Of a stretch of 64,000 bases of DNA, positions 1-10,375 are shown piece after piece. This stretch comes from Aplectana chamaeleonis. Taxonomy: Eukaryota > Nematoda > Chromadorea > Rhabditida > Cosmocercidae. Every line of letters starts with the position of its first letter. The first letter of the stretch is position 1. The DNA is taken from assembly GCA_029168955.1 (NCBI GenBank), contig JAPDOI010000107.1, positions 1,824,799 to 1,888,798 on the forward strand, given 5' to 3'. The position numbers were made by a program, and so were the translations under genes. Below the pieces are notes generated by a model. It searched no databases. It was not told the DNA's origin and worked only from the letters and a program-made list of their open reading frames with translations.

Positions 1-780
1 TTTGTGTGGACGGACAACGTATCGAACTGGTGGACGATTTCTGTTATTTGGGCTGTTTGCTGAAGAACGATGGTAGTTATGCAGCGGATATTCGACAACG
101 ATGTGCGAAAGCTACGTCTGAATTCAATTCTCTTACCAAGTGTTTGTGGTCTACCACCATCGCGAAGGAAGTCAAGTTGCGCGTCTACCTATCCGCTATT
201 CGCCCTATCATGATGTACGGATCGGAGACGTGGGCAGCACCGAAAACGCAGATGGAAAGGTTGGATTGCACGGAGAGGAAGCTTTTTAGGCGTTTGTTCG
301 GATATTTCTGGCCGCGTATGCCATAACGAAGACCTTTACAAGGAAATCGACGCAGTACATCAACGCTTGACACGAGGAGGTGCCAGCATCTCCTAACGCC
401 ATCTCAAGCAGCAATGGAAAGTCGACTTCGACTGCTCGGGCATATATACTAAGAAGAACGCCGGATCGTCTCGTACAACACGCTTTAAAAATGCTTCCAA
501 ATCCTGTCTGAAACGGCCACCTGGGCGTGGTAAGCGGAAAGTTCTGGACGGATGTGGTTAAAGAGGATTTAAAGTCACTCGGCCTCGAAGAAAGACAGTT
601 CAGGCGCGATGTTTCGTTCGCAGGAAATGGAATAGTGACAGCTGGATGGAATGTGTTCAAATTGTGGCTGTAGAGCGTGAAAAATGGACACGGCTGACTA
701 CTAGGACGGCACACCTCGGTGAAGATGCGGAATGACCGCGTCAAGCGAAAGCCAACCGATTAAGTCAAGTAAGTCAAGGC
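1..780 (+). mobile_element. RTE-type non-LTR retrotransposon, decayed 3' end
   Basis: This is the C-terminal tail of an RTE-clade endonuclease/reverse transcriptase, an enzyme that copies its own RNA into nicked chromosomal DNA. The first 106 residues are open from the window edge. They include the post-polymerase motif FCYLGCLL followed by MYGSETWAAPK and RKLFRRLFGYFWPR, a signature stretch of nematode RTE proteins. The frame stops near base 325 and continues, with frameshifts, to about base 745: LLGHI and a KRPPGRGKRKFWTDV-like segment are readable. The 3' end carries a short direct repeat (TAAGTCAAG twice, 755-776), typical of RTE tails. The endonuclease and polymerase core would lie outside the window. 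The frameshifts mean it is a dead copy. Clade assignment rests on recalled family motifs. Confidence 0.85.
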
Positions 781-830
781 TCAATTCATGCGGTCTCTCA
801 ATCTATCATTGGCCGGCCCTTATCAAGTTC

Positions 831-873
831 ATTTTTCCTTCCGTGGAAATCTTCTTGGAACGCACCCCAGATG
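831..873. mobile_element. Terminal fragment of a GGGTGCGTTCC-ended MITE
   Basis: Bases 845-872 match the right end of the MITEs at 4094-4253 and 19899-20082 (CCGTGGAAAT...CTTGGAACGCACCCCAG). Only one end is present. The opposite end is not recognisable upstream, so this is a truncated copy. Confidence 0.6.
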
Positions 874-914
874 AAATTTATCGTAGGCACTACCTATGAC
901 ACGTCTACTACTTG

Positions 915-1215
915 ACTTCAGTTCTAACCTGTGCACTCAGGCGGCTGTAATTCTGCTGAATCCTTCTGGTCAAAATTAATATGAGGAGGTGGAGTGATTG
1001 TGTGGACAACGCTAAATACGGATCCAGCAGTTGTGAGAGGTGAAGTACGTTTTACTGTAAACTTTACAAAATCTTCATTCATTTATTCTCTTGTAGGCTC
1101 GATCATCGACTAACCTGCGATTATTTTTTGGTTTTTTAGCGTGTTTGAACGATGAAGATGGTATCTTGGATAACTGTTAGGCCGTTAACCAACTCTGACA
1201 TTGAATGGAACATTT
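915..1215 (+). repeat. Dispersed repeat, left part of an interrupted copy
   Basis: The stretch from TTCTAACCTGTGCACTCAGG to the AACGATGAAG region matches, in reverse complement, bases 8310-8600. The rest of the same repeat reappears at 3270-3462, matching 8213-8360. The copy here is therefore split by about 2 kb of later insertions (1329-2876 and neighbours), while the copy at 8213-8606 is compact. Superfamily unknown. Confidence 0.65.
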
Positions 1216-1328
1216 GAGTCGGACATAATTTACGCTGGCAATGTGATCGTACAAAGCAGATCGGGTACCAAATTACAATTTTATTTGGTTTGTAGTAATT
1301 GTAAGCCATAACGTGTTACGGCTATTAA

Positions 1329-1804
1329 AGGCAGGGTCTACGATAAATTTCGTCCTCGGTTTTTGGCCGGAAATCGAAAGTTCAGAGTCTTATTGGAGCA
1401 CTGGGGTCGAAAGAACAAACGAAAACGAGCCAGATAGAGCTCCATACGGCTCCGAAGTCCGCTCGCGCTAGCCCTTTCTCTCGCGGTCGAGTTTCTCGAC
1501 GTGAACGAAGGAACACTCGAAATCGCAAAATGAGCGATGGTTTTCGATCAAAAGCCCTGTTCTTCCCTTCAATCTCGACTTCTCTCTTTACTCAGGTCAG
1601 CTCGCATACATCGGCTGCAAAAGACGGAAGTTACAAGCCTCGGAAAACTCGCCCACCATGCTTCCTTAGCTCAATTTCTGGGGGACCATAACTCCGTTCC
1701 CAGAAGGTCGTGTACGATTTCAGACACATCGTGGGAATCAGCATGGGACCGTTTTAAAGATAGGCTGAAAGACAGAAGAACGATTTTCATCGTGGACACT
1801 GCCT
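1329..1804. mobile_element. TTAA-flanked MITE (AGGCAG ends), mosaic copy
   Basis: The element starts AGGCAGGGTCTACGATAAAT and ends ATCGTGGACACTGCCT, with TTAA on both sides (1325-1328 and 1805-1808). TTAA duplications are typical of piggyBac and Kolobok transposons. It has no coding capacity. The left ~200 bp resemble the copy at 8619-9050. Bases ~1580-1760 instead match, in reverse, the interior of the other TTAA family (7702-8170), so the copy looks recombined. Confidence 0.75.
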
Positions 1805-1960
1805 TTAACATAGGGAAAAAAGGCGAAATGGGTAAAACTGGCAACAAATCGTCTCTTGCCTAGAACTTGCTTCAAAGGCACAGAACACCCAGGAGGATAT
1901 TTTTCAGTTTTCATGTTTATCCTGGAGAGAGTCACACGCTGATCACATTGGTATCCTTAA

Positions 1961-2443
1961 AAGGCACAGTACACCCTCAGATATGAATTTTGAGATTTTC
2001 TTGTAATTATGTAGTAGACCCTTTCTGTATATCACGTGCCAAGTACGAGATCTCAATTCTTCCAAATAAGCGAGATATAAACGATCACCACGGACCCTAC
2101 CCCCTCCGTTCACCATCACGGCCCATGCCTTCTTCCTGGTTTTCGAACTCGATTGCGGCTAGATGGACGGGTGAATTTAAACCGCGTCATCATTCTTCAC
2201 TCCCTTGCCGGTCGGTCTCCTCATTCTGGCTTGCTCTTGCACAGCGGCTGAGAAGGAAGAGAAATACAGGCCCAGAACAACTCGTCCACGAATTTCCCAG
2301 CCTCAAAGTAATGTCAGGTTCAACGAGCCATAACTCCGCTTGTTAGGGGCATTGAGCGATTTTAGAGGCACCGTTGTGTTCAGCGTGTGCTTCTCTCCAA
2401 GATAAGCATGGAATTCAGAAAATTTTTTGGGTGTCCTGTGCTT
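1961..2443. mobile_element. TTAA-flanked MITE, GGCACAGTACACCCTC-ended family
   Basis: Left end AGGCACAGTACACCCTCAG follows TTAA at 1957-1960. The right end reads GGGTGTCCTGTGC, its approximate complement. The interior matches 59172-59700 over several hundred bases (CACGTGCCAAGTACGAGATC, GAGAAATACAGGCC). The right boundary is approximate. No coding capacity. Confidence 0.65.
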
Positions 2444-2507
2444 CTGAAGTCCTCCAATCCAAATTTTGAAGAAGAAAACATTCTCTTCAGCGCTTCATTC
2501 TTTTATA

Positions 2508-2876
2508 CTATGACTGGTAGAAGTTGAAGCTCGTCCGTTGAACCATTCTATTGACCACGTTTCAGGTATAAGGCCGTCATCAGGTCAACTGAAATAATAC
2601 AAACAAATAGACAACATGTTCTCTCAACATCATCTACCGACCTAGGGTGACTGAGATGGAGTAGGGTCGCAACCGCAGATAAGCCCAGAGGTTTTTAAAA
2701 CGGGGATGCTGTTGCGACCCTACTTCATCTCAGTCGCCACAGGTCGGTAGTTGGTGTTGGCGCGAACATGTTGTCGATTTGTTTGTATTATTTCAGTTGA
2801 TTTGACGACGGGCTTATGCCCGAAACATAGTCAATGAGAGGTTCAGCGGACGAGCTCCAACTTCTACCAATCATAG
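2508..2876. mobile_element. TA-flanked palindromic MITE
   Basis: The two halves are near-complements across ~369 bp: CTATGACTGGTAGAAGTTG on the left, CAACTTCTACCAATCATAG on the right, then GACAACATGTTC paired with GAACATGTTGTC, and a central pair around TAGGGTCGCAAC / GTTGCGACCCTA. TA lies at both ends. That fits a Tc1/mariner-type fold-back. The pair of open frames it contains are mirror images and not real genes. Confidence 0.75.
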
Positions 2877-3269
2877 TACATGTAATACTTCTACAATGTT
2901 GCTATTCAACGGTTCAATTCGATTTCCGGGCATCAGAGTTCATCCCCAATAAAACGGCGGTGGTTTCGTTGCTGAGTAAATTCTCTGCGCCATTGTTCAA
3001 ACTGCTAGATCCGATGGTGACTCTGCGCTCCTCCGGAGCTTTCTTTCCCTTCTGAGAACACTCTCAATACCTGCAAGAAAGCAGGACCAAACTGAAACGT
3101 GAGGTCGTTTTTCGCAGTACAAGCCTCTCAGTCATTTCAACTTTGCCTTTCATGCGCACGTTGAATATTTTCCCTGTAGGGAAGGAGCCCCAGAGGATCG
3201 CAGTGTCACTAGCGAATCAAGCTGCGGATCAGATGGTGCAGTAAACACACTCTAGTAGAGGAAATACCG

Positions 3270-3462
3270 AGAGTTAACGAGGATCAACTCCGACGTTTTG
3301 ACATTGAATGAAACTGCAGAACATCTGCATTTTGGGGGTATGTGTGGTCAGACGCCGTTTTCGCAAATTTAGCTTTCCTTCCGTTTTCTTTCTATTCATG
3401 TTATGTTATCATATGTATGTGATCATGTGTTTCCATATCTCATTACTCTTTTTCACACAAGT
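3270..3462 (+). repeat. Dispersed repeat, right part of an interrupted copy
   Basis: It contains TTATGTTATCATATGTATGT and CATATCTCATTACTC, which match bases 8213-8290 in reverse complement. With 915-1215 it makes up one copy of the repeat present in compact form at 8213-8606. Confidence 0.6.
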
Positions 3463-4093
3463 ATGAGTTCTTCGCCCAGGTCTGAAGACATTGAGCAATA
3501 GCTACTGAACTTTCGGTAGCCGTTGAGAGGAGGGGCGGGGCGCGAGCGAATCACTCAAGATTCAGGCCGTACCCGATTCCTGCATTGGGCCCCAGCACTT
3601 CCGATTTTCGTTAGAAATTGAAAGACTTTTTGTTTTAAACACTGCCTTCAACACTTGGTCTGCGTCTACGATTCACAGTACCTACTCTCACACAAAGTGA
3701 GGTTCCCTGTCCAAAACACAATGTCCTAGTTTGATTGATTGATTTATTACATGGTAGAACCGTGTCAGAGACAACAACAGAAATAAATACCCAAACCGCA
3801 ATTAAGAGACTGAACGCACTAAAGTCAGTCGAACAACAATAGACAAGTGGGCCAACTGACTATTAGGCATACACCGGCACCATGAAGAAAGGAAGATCTT
3901 ACAAACATTACTCCTGGGACAAGTGTCTTTTGAATTCACTGAATTTTCCCACTACCAAACCTGACCGAAGTAGTTTATTGAATTTAGACCCCGCCCTATT
4001 GACAAAGAAGTGCTGTCGTACATTCCGCTTGGCCCCAATGAGGCCCAACTTCACCGGTGCTCCCTAGTGGTTGATGGTCTAAGGTTGGTTAGG
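3463..4093. other. Repeat debris flanking the 2.9-kb palindrome
   Basis: Bases 3508-3600 (GGTAGCCGTTGAGAGGAGGG and following) match 7285-7396 in reverse complement, so the palindrome at 4255-7181 lies between related flanks. A remnant of the AGGCAG TTAA family ends near 3655 (ACACTGCCTTCAA). Bases 3660-4093 show no recognised feature. Confidence 0.45.
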
Positions 4094-4253
4094 ATGCGTT
4101 CCAAGAACATTCCCCTGGCAAAAGGCTTCCATGGAAACGTAGGCTTGGCGGCGTGGGAGCAATTTTCAGTTAAAAATAGCATCCATGGAAAGGTCCATGG
4201 AAAGGTTGCTTGTTCTCCCACGACGTCGTGGGAACGTTCTTCGAACGCACCCC
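4094..4253. mobile_element. MITE with GGGTGCGTTCC ends, possibly hAT-like
   Basis: Ends are GGATGCGTTCCAAGAACATT and TTCTTCGAACGCACCCCA. The interior has short inverted pairs around CCATGG. Related copies lie at 19899-20082 and 831-873. A CAGGG(T) start is common in hAT elements, but I cannot find a clean 8-bp duplication. The right end abuts the large palindrome directly. Confidence 0.6.
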
Positions 4254-5094
4254 AGGGGCTACTTGACTAGTCTCGCTCGAAAAGAAGTCCATTTACACGA
4301 GTTGATTGGCGCCCTCTATTTTCCGGTGGCTAATGTCTATTCAATGGATAGTCCCTATAGCATTGTTGCGACACCCGACATTAGTCCGAGTAGCTAGAAA
4401 GGAATGGCAGGCGAGGAGCTGCCAGCTGAGTGTGATGGCTGACTGTTTTTGTATCGTGTGGCCTCGACGATTCACCTTCTTCGATCCCGAATTATTGGAG
4501 CAATGAACGGAAAAAAGGGTCGGCTCTTGTTGTGCGAGCTACTGTCTAAGACTTAGGCGAGGAACGTGAATAATTGCTGTGACAGTTTGAAATTCTTTAC
4601 CTCGCCGACTCAATATCGTTTTTTGCTCAACTGCTAAAGATTCTCGCCCAGATCTAAACCACTGACTCGCTCGACAAAACTCACCATTTTCTGTTTTTCG
4701 CTCAATTCTTTGGGGGCGAAGAACTCAAAGTTGCGCAGGTTCGTTGCCTGCGTCACAGTTCCATGTCTCGCGGCCGTTTTCGATGTAAAATCATCACTGC
4801 TGCCTTTTGCTCTCAAAACGCGTATTGTGCATTACCCAGCACACTCCGGTTTCATTTTTGTCTATGTTCAATGTGTCTATTCGTTTTCTGGAGATTTCTC
4901 TGTGCTTACGTGTACTATAATTTATTTTGTTACATTAGTTGTTGGATATGAGGCGTGCGATAAATATGTATTAACAATATGGTGTGATGTTTGAGGCGAT
5001 TATAGAACGTGAGTTCTATAATCGCCATTGTAGTTGGCCTGTAATAGGCCAATAGGCGAAAATTCGGGGCGAAAAAGATCAAAAATTAGGTCGA

Positions 5095-5390
5095 TTTTCG
5101 CCAGTGAAAGGCGGGGCGTTGATTCCGGCAAGAATCGCCCCCTCATTTCTCACCAGCTCGGGCAATGGAAATGGCTAAAATTCCGCCAATACGCGAAGAA
5201 ATAAGGCGATTCTAGATTGAAGAAGGGCGATCTTCGGCAGCGGAGGGGCGGGGCGTTAATTTTGGCGAGAATCGCCCTCAATTCTCACCAGCTCGGGTAA
5301 CGGAAATGGCTAGAAGTTCACCAGTAAGCGAAGGATTAGGGCGATTCTGGAATTACGGAAGGCGATTTTCGCCAAAATCGACTCTCGGCG
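5095..5390 (+). repeat. ~135-bp tandem units, left palindrome arm
   Basis: GGCGGGGCGTTGATTCCGGC at ~5110 recurs as GGCGGGGCGTTAATTTTGGC at ~5247, each followed by AGAATCGCCC, a CACCAGCTCGGG segment and ATGGAAATGGCTA or GGAAATGGCTAGA. The period is about 135 bp with just over two units. Confidence 0.7.
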
Positions 5391-5839
5391 AGTGTTTTGG
5401 CGAGAATCGCCCCCAACATTCACCAGCGGAGGCTAAACCATCACCCATATGGTGAATTTTTAGTCCACATTTTGGCCGAATCGCTGACTTGTTGGTCGGC
5501 GATTCCCAGTTTAGTCTGAGGCTAATCGCCAACGAATGTCGGAGCAACAAAATTCCTTTAGTGCATAAAATGTGAGGCAACGGTGATGCAAATGATACCA
5601 AGTGGTCGAAACCTTGCATTCGCCCCACATTCTCACTGCAATCGCCTCACATTTTAACCAAGTACATAAATAGAGGTCAACTTTACCATCCCCGACATTC
5701 GTTGGCGATTAGCCTCAGACTAAACTGGGAATCGCCGACGAACAAGTCAGCGATTCGGCCAAAATGTGGACTAAAAATTCACCATATGAGTGATGGTTTA
5801 GCCTCTGCTGGTGAAAGTTGGGGGCGATTGTCGCCAAAA

Positions 5840-6135
5840 CACTCGCCGAGAGTCGACTTTGGCGAAAGTCGCCTTCCTTAATTCTAGAATCGCTCTAATC
5901 CTTCGCGTACTGGTGAACATCTAGCCATTTCCGTTACCCGAGCTGGAGAGAATTGAGGGCGATTCTCGCCAAAATCAGTGCCCCGCCCCTCCGCTGGCGA
6001 AGATCGCCCTTCTTCAATCTAGAATCGCCTTATTTCTTCGCGTATTGGCGGAACTTTAGCCATTTCCATTGCCCGAGCTGGTGAGAAATGAGGGCGATTC
6101 TTGTCGGAATCAACGCCCCCGCCCTTCGCTGGCGA
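5840..6135 (-). repeat. ~135-bp tandem units, right palindrome arm
   Basis: This is the reverse-complement counterpart of 5095-5390: CCCGAGCTGG occurs near 5938 and 6074, with GCCCCGCCCCTCCGCTGGCG between them. The same array is thus mirrored across the loop. Confidence 0.7.
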
Positions 6136-6848
6136 AAATCGCCCTGATTTTTCATCTTTTTCGCCCCGAATTTTCGCCTATTGGCCTATTACAGGCCAAT
6201 TACAATGGCGATTATAGAACTCACGTTCTATAATCGCCTCAAACATCACACCAATTTGTTAATATATATTTATCGCACGTCTCATATCCAACAACTAATG
6301 TAACAAAATAAATTATAGTACACGTAAGCATTCCACGTAGCGTAGAGAAATCTCCAGAAAACGAATAGACACATTGAACATAGACAAAAATGAAACCGGA
6401 GTGTGCTAGGTAATGCACAATACGCGTTTCGAGAGCAAAAAGGCAGCAGTGATGATTTTTACATCGAAAACAGTCATGAGACATGGCACTGTGACGCAGG
6501 CAACGAACTTGCGTAATTTTGAGTCTTCGCCCCCAAGGAAATGAGCGAAAAACAGAAAATGGTGAGTTTTGTCCAATGACCCACTGGTTTAGATCTGCAC
6601 GAAATCTTTAGCAGTTGGGCAGAGAACGATAACGAATCGGCGAGGCAAAGAGTCTTGAACTGTTCCTGCAAGCATTCATGTTCCTCGCCTGAGTCTTAGA
6701 CAGTAGCTTGCGCAACAAAAACCGACCCTTTTTCCCTTCCTTGCCCTAATAATTTGGGATCAAAGAAGACGAATCGTCGAGGCGGATCGATACAAAAACA
6801 GCCAGCCATCACGCTCGGCTGGCAGCTCCTCCCTGCCATTCCTTTCAG

Positions 6849-7000
6849 TCTCTGGTCCATTTCAAAAAAGCTCTTGTTTTCGAGTATCGCAGCGCGGAGC
6901 GGTGACTTTTTCGTCGAAACCTTCTTCACTAGTTATATCTCACCAGGCCCACCGCTCCGCTTCTGGTGATAATCGAAATCGACAGGTCACTAGAGATTTT
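6849..7000. mobile_element. ~150-bp insertion in the right palindrome arm
   Basis: The left arm runs from CATTCCTTTC-equivalent sequence straight into the CGAGTAGGT-like segment, whereas the right arm has about 150 extra bases here. Inside are GCGCGGAGCGGTG and CCACCGCTCCGC, a short inverted pair. It is probably a small nested element. The ends are approximate. Confidence 0.45.
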
Positions 7001-7181
7001 TGCAGAGTACCTACTCGCACTAATATCGTATGTCGCGAAAATGCTATAGGACTATCCATCGAATTGAGGAAGAGGACGGATGACGTGCCAGGGTTAGACA
7101 GTAGCCACTGGAAAATAGAAGGCGTCAATCAGCTCAAGCAAGCAGGGGCTTCTTTCCGAGCGAGACTAGTTAAGTAGCCCC

Positions 7182-7697
7182 AGAACAACTAGGGCATTGT
7201 GCCCTGGACGGGAATCCCCGTTTTGTGTGGGAGTAGCTAATGAGGATTGCAGACGCTAACGATGTGTAAAAGGCAGTATTAACAATTGGAAGCAGTCTCA
7301 TCGGAAGTTCTCGGACCCGTTGCAGGAACCGAGTACGGCCCAATCTCACGTGATTCGCTTGCGCCCCCCTCCCCCCTTCTCAACGGCTACCGGAAGAAGA
7401 AAACCACTAAAAAACCAACCCCAAGAGAGCGGTCAATTATCAAAAAGAAGTTGTCTGTTGAACGACACATAAAATTTTAATTACCTGTTGTTCTTTTGAA
7501 TTCAATTTCCTGCTGTTTACTTTGATAGGTAGCCGTTGAACGTATTGAGCGGGACGCGAGCAAATTAATCAAGACTAGGGCCCAGTGAAGCTGTTTCGCG
7601 CTCGCATATAGCCGTTTTTTTCTGGTGATGCTGTGGGCCAAGAAACTCTCGATTTCTGGCAAAAACTCACAAAATTTTCTTATCGGGAACACCGCCT
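7182..7697. other. Repeat debris between palindrome and next MITE
   Basis: Bases 7285-7396 are the inverted counterpart of 3508-3600. Bases 7530-7697 end in CACCGCCT just before TTAA at 7698 and resemble the right half of the AGGCAG family (CTCGATTTCTGGCAAAAACT), so a truncated TTAA MITE abuts the next one. Confidence 0.5.
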
Positions 7698-7701
7698 TTA
7701 A

Positions 7702-8170
7702 AGGCACAGTACAACCTCAGAGTCGTTTTTCTGTTTTTGTGACTATCTTGAAAACGGTCCCACGCTGATTCCAATAATGCCACCGGATTCGTACAAGACC
7801 CCCAGGGAACCGAATTATGGCCCCTCAAAAATTGAACTTCGGAAGCATGGTGGATGGGTTGTCCGAGGCTTGTAAGTCTTGCCCTATGCAACCGATGTAT
7901 GCGAAACGGCCTGAACAAAAAGAGAGGATTAGAATAAAGGGATGAACGGGATATCGATTGGAAGCCATCGCTTATCTCTCCACTGTTAAGCTCGAATGAT
8001 CGTAAAAAAGGCGTGCCGATGTGGCCTCTTGAGGTGGGCGCCCCAGGGTAGCTTTCCCTTGTATCTCGCTTATCCGGAGGAGTTGAGAGCTCGCACCAGG
8101 TGCTATTTAGGGGGCTACTTCACAGTTATGCGGAAATCTCAGATTTTGTTTCTGAGCTTGGACTGTGTCT
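7702..8170. mobile_element. TTAA-flanked MITE (AGGCACAGTACAACC ends)
   Basis: AGGCACAGTACAACCTCAG at the left and TTGGACTGTGTCT at the right, flanked by TTAA at 7698-7701 and 8171-8174. It matches 24053-24549 along nearly its whole length (AAAACGGTCCCACGCTGATT, GGCGTGCCGATGTGGC, GGTGGGCGCCCCAGGG versus their equivalents there). Open frames inside are not conserved between the two copies. Confidence 0.8.
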
Positions 8171-8212
8171 TTAACCAAAAGTTAAATAGGTAATGCTCAA
8201 CGCCTTCAGAAA

Positions 8213-8606
8213 CTCAGATTCGCGCGAAAAAGAGTAATGAGATATGGAAACACATGATTACGTACATTTGATAACATAACATGAATACGGCGTTTGCCAA
8301 TACATACTTTCAAAATGCTGCTGTTCTGCGCTGTCATTCGATGTCCATACGTCGGAGTTTATGGCTCGAACACGCTTAAAAAAACCAAAAATAATCATAG
8401 GTTCGTCACTGATCGATCCTACAAGAGAATAAATGAATGAAGAATTTCTGAAGTCTACTGTAAAACGCAGTTCACCTTTCACAACTGCTGGATCCGTATT
8501 TAGCATTTTCTGCACAATAACCCCACCTCGCCATATTAAATTTGACCAGGAGGATTCAGCGGAATTATAGCGGCCTGAATGCACAGGTTAGAAGAAAGCT
8601 GAGGAG
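8213..8606 (-). repeat. Dispersed repeat, compact copy
   Basis: This is the reverse complement of the split repeat at 915-1215 plus 3270-3462 (ATAACATAACATGAATA, CAACTGCTGGATCCGTATTTA, CTGAATGCACAGGTTAGAA). It shows what the interrupted copy looked like before insertion. No recognised protein. Confidence 0.65.
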
Positions 8607-8618
8607 AAGAGGTGCTAA

Positions 8619-9050
8619 AGGCAGTGCCTATGACAAATTTCATCTATATTCCGCAAGAAATCGAAAGTTCGGTGTCTCATTGGAACGGTATGATCGAGAA
8701 AACGAATAAAAACGCCTGAATGAGCCTTGATCTGCTCTGAAAACGCTAGTCTTTTCCGGTCGCGGTTGAGTTTTCGATGGAGGAGTTTAGTCCACCTTAA
8801 TGGTTCGGCTTCGCCACACCTCTCTTTGCACTAGAGCGCGAGCGCGCATAATATTAGCGCTGGAACGCGTTTACAATTTCCCGCGCAACTCGTCCACCAG
8901 CGAAGTTTCCACGCGAGGAACGAGGCTCACTTTCTGAGCTTTTTCATCGACTTTTCTGCGTTTTTTTTTGTTCATCATGGGGACATTCGGGTTCCAAACC
9001 TTCGATTTCTGGCTAAAACTGGAAAACGAATTTTACCGTGGACACTGCCT
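8619..9050. mobile_element. TTAA-type MITE (AGGCAGTG ends)
   Basis: Left end AGGCAGTGCCTATGACAAAT and right end TTACCGTGGACACTGCCT. The flanking tetramers are CTAA and TGAA, one base each from TTAA. The interior includes TCGATTTCTGGCTAAAACTG near the right end, shared with 43665-44120 and with the left part of 1329-1804. Confidence 0.7.
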
Positions 9051-9054
9051 TGAA

Positions 9055-9640
9055 AGGCAGCATACACGGTCGTGAACGTGATTGGAATAACTGCGGAAAT
9101 AGAATGGTGTGGCTCAGAACACAACGCCTACGCATTTTGAAACGACAGAAATAACCCACAATGACGCTACACTAGCAAAAAGTTGGCTCCGCCCCTGTAT
9201 TTTCAGTAAACTTCAAATACCGTGCGGTACCGATTGCCACAGCGGCATGAAATGGTGATATCAGTTGCATTTTTATATCAGACCGACCGACTCAGACTCC
9301 CAAATGAAATTTGAACAGCATTTTTATAACTTTGTGCCAATCGGTACCGCACGGTATTTTGAGTCTAGTGTATTTCTCCGCCCCCGTATTTGCCGTCCTT
9401 CTCCAAGGGTTCTGGGCCATTTCCACCGTCGGCGACGTTTGTGGGTGGTACAATAAGTACAATAGGTAAACCACATGCATCGACGACGGTAGAAATGACC
9501 CAGCACCTCTGTTTTAAAAGACGGCAAATACAAGGGGCGAAAATACAGGGCGGGTCAACATTTACTCGTGGCGCGTCATTGTGGGCCGTTTTTGACGCTT
9601 CAAAATGCGTAGGCGTTATGTTCTGAGCCATGCATAGTTA
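9055..9640. mobile_element. Palindromic MITE (AGGCAGCATACAC start), interrupted
   Basis: It starts AGGCAGCATACACGG right after the TGAA shared with the previous element. GGCTCAGAACACAACGCCTACG (9111-9132) pairs with the complement at ~9606-9630, and CCACAATGACGC pairs with GCGTCATTGTGG. The same element, complete and TTAA-flanked, is at 63364-63795. A second MITE (9207-9367) sits inside. The right terminus is not recognisable, so that boundary is approximate. Confidence 0.65.
9207..9367. mobile_element. 161-bp TA-flanked MITE, nested
   Basis: AACTTCAAATACCGTGCGGT at the left and ACCGCACGGTATTTTGAGTC at the right, with TA at both outer edges. Half copies lie at 23767-23870 and 17884-17925. 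It splits the palindromic MITE at 9055-9640. Confidence 0.7.
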
Positions 9641-10050
9641 ACGATAACTAAGAATTCCTTGTTTGACATTTATGCATTTTTACAATCAGTCCTAGTTTTT
9701 CGGAAAGTGAAAACGGGCCTAAAATTCGAGTTATGGTGTAAAGCAACCGCGGATTCAGTGAGGAAAAAAGTGTAAAAATAAACCACGTACATAGTTCCCA
9801 TTTTTCCGCATTTTTCAGGCTTTTTCGGAAATCGGATTACCAAAATTATCGGAATTCGAGATTTTGCTCATCCGTGGTACCAAATCTACTGCAAAAACAA
9901 GCGAGCGATAACAGAATACAAGCATGAAGGACAGCAAAAAATGAGTAAGAATAAGGATCACTAAATGCAGGGAATGGTGTAATGATGCAGGTGAATATAG
10001 CAAGGCAGAACGCGCTGATAAGTCAATATAGGATCAGCTGCGGGCACGAA
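9641..10050. other. No recognised feature
   Basis: AT-rich sequence with small open frames only. I see no repeat match or coding signal. Confidence 0.4.
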
Positions 10051-10375
10051 ATCGTCGACGTTCAGGTGCGCATGTGCAATTCGAAACTCGCGCCTACTAC
10101 TGACGTGGCGCGGAATTCGAAATCGCCTTTCCGAAGTAGGGCGATTTTCGCCGAGTCCAAAAAATCAACTACCTCGCTGCCTAAGCTGATTCCGTGGCGA
10201 ATTGGGGCGAAAACTTCACCGGTTTCGCCCTGCTCCACGCTTACCTCGCTCAAACTTCACCAACTCGCCAACACGAAAAGGCGATTAGCTAAATTAGGCG
10301 AAGTCGGTGAAGTTTTCGCCATGATGATAAGATGGGCGTTTTAGGCCGCGCCTACCGAAGCGATTCGCCATCTAT
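10051..10375. repeat. GGCGATTxTCGCC-rich repeat cluster
   Basis: It contains GGGCGATTTTCGCC, AAAGGCGATTAGC, GGGGCGAAAACTTCACC and related words, the vocabulary of the inner palindrome arms at 4993-6240. It may be a diverged copy of that inner module. Confidence 0.5.

Larger units (their letters stand above)
4255..7181. mobile_element. 2.9-kb fold-back element (near-perfect palindrome)
   Basis: The arms start GGGGCTACTTGACTAGTC (4255) and end GACTAGTTAAGTAGCCCC (7181) and pair inward to the loop at 5543-5691. Well-matched anchor pairs are 5521-5542/5692-5713 and 4981-5030/6200-6252. The right arm has about 150 extra bases near 6849-7000. Each arm contains a ~250-bp unique outer part and an inner GGCGATTxTCGCC-rich part with ~135-bp tandem units. 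It encodes no transposase. Long TIRs with internal tandem repeats are typical of Foldback-type elements, but I do not recognise a named family. Confidence 0.8.
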
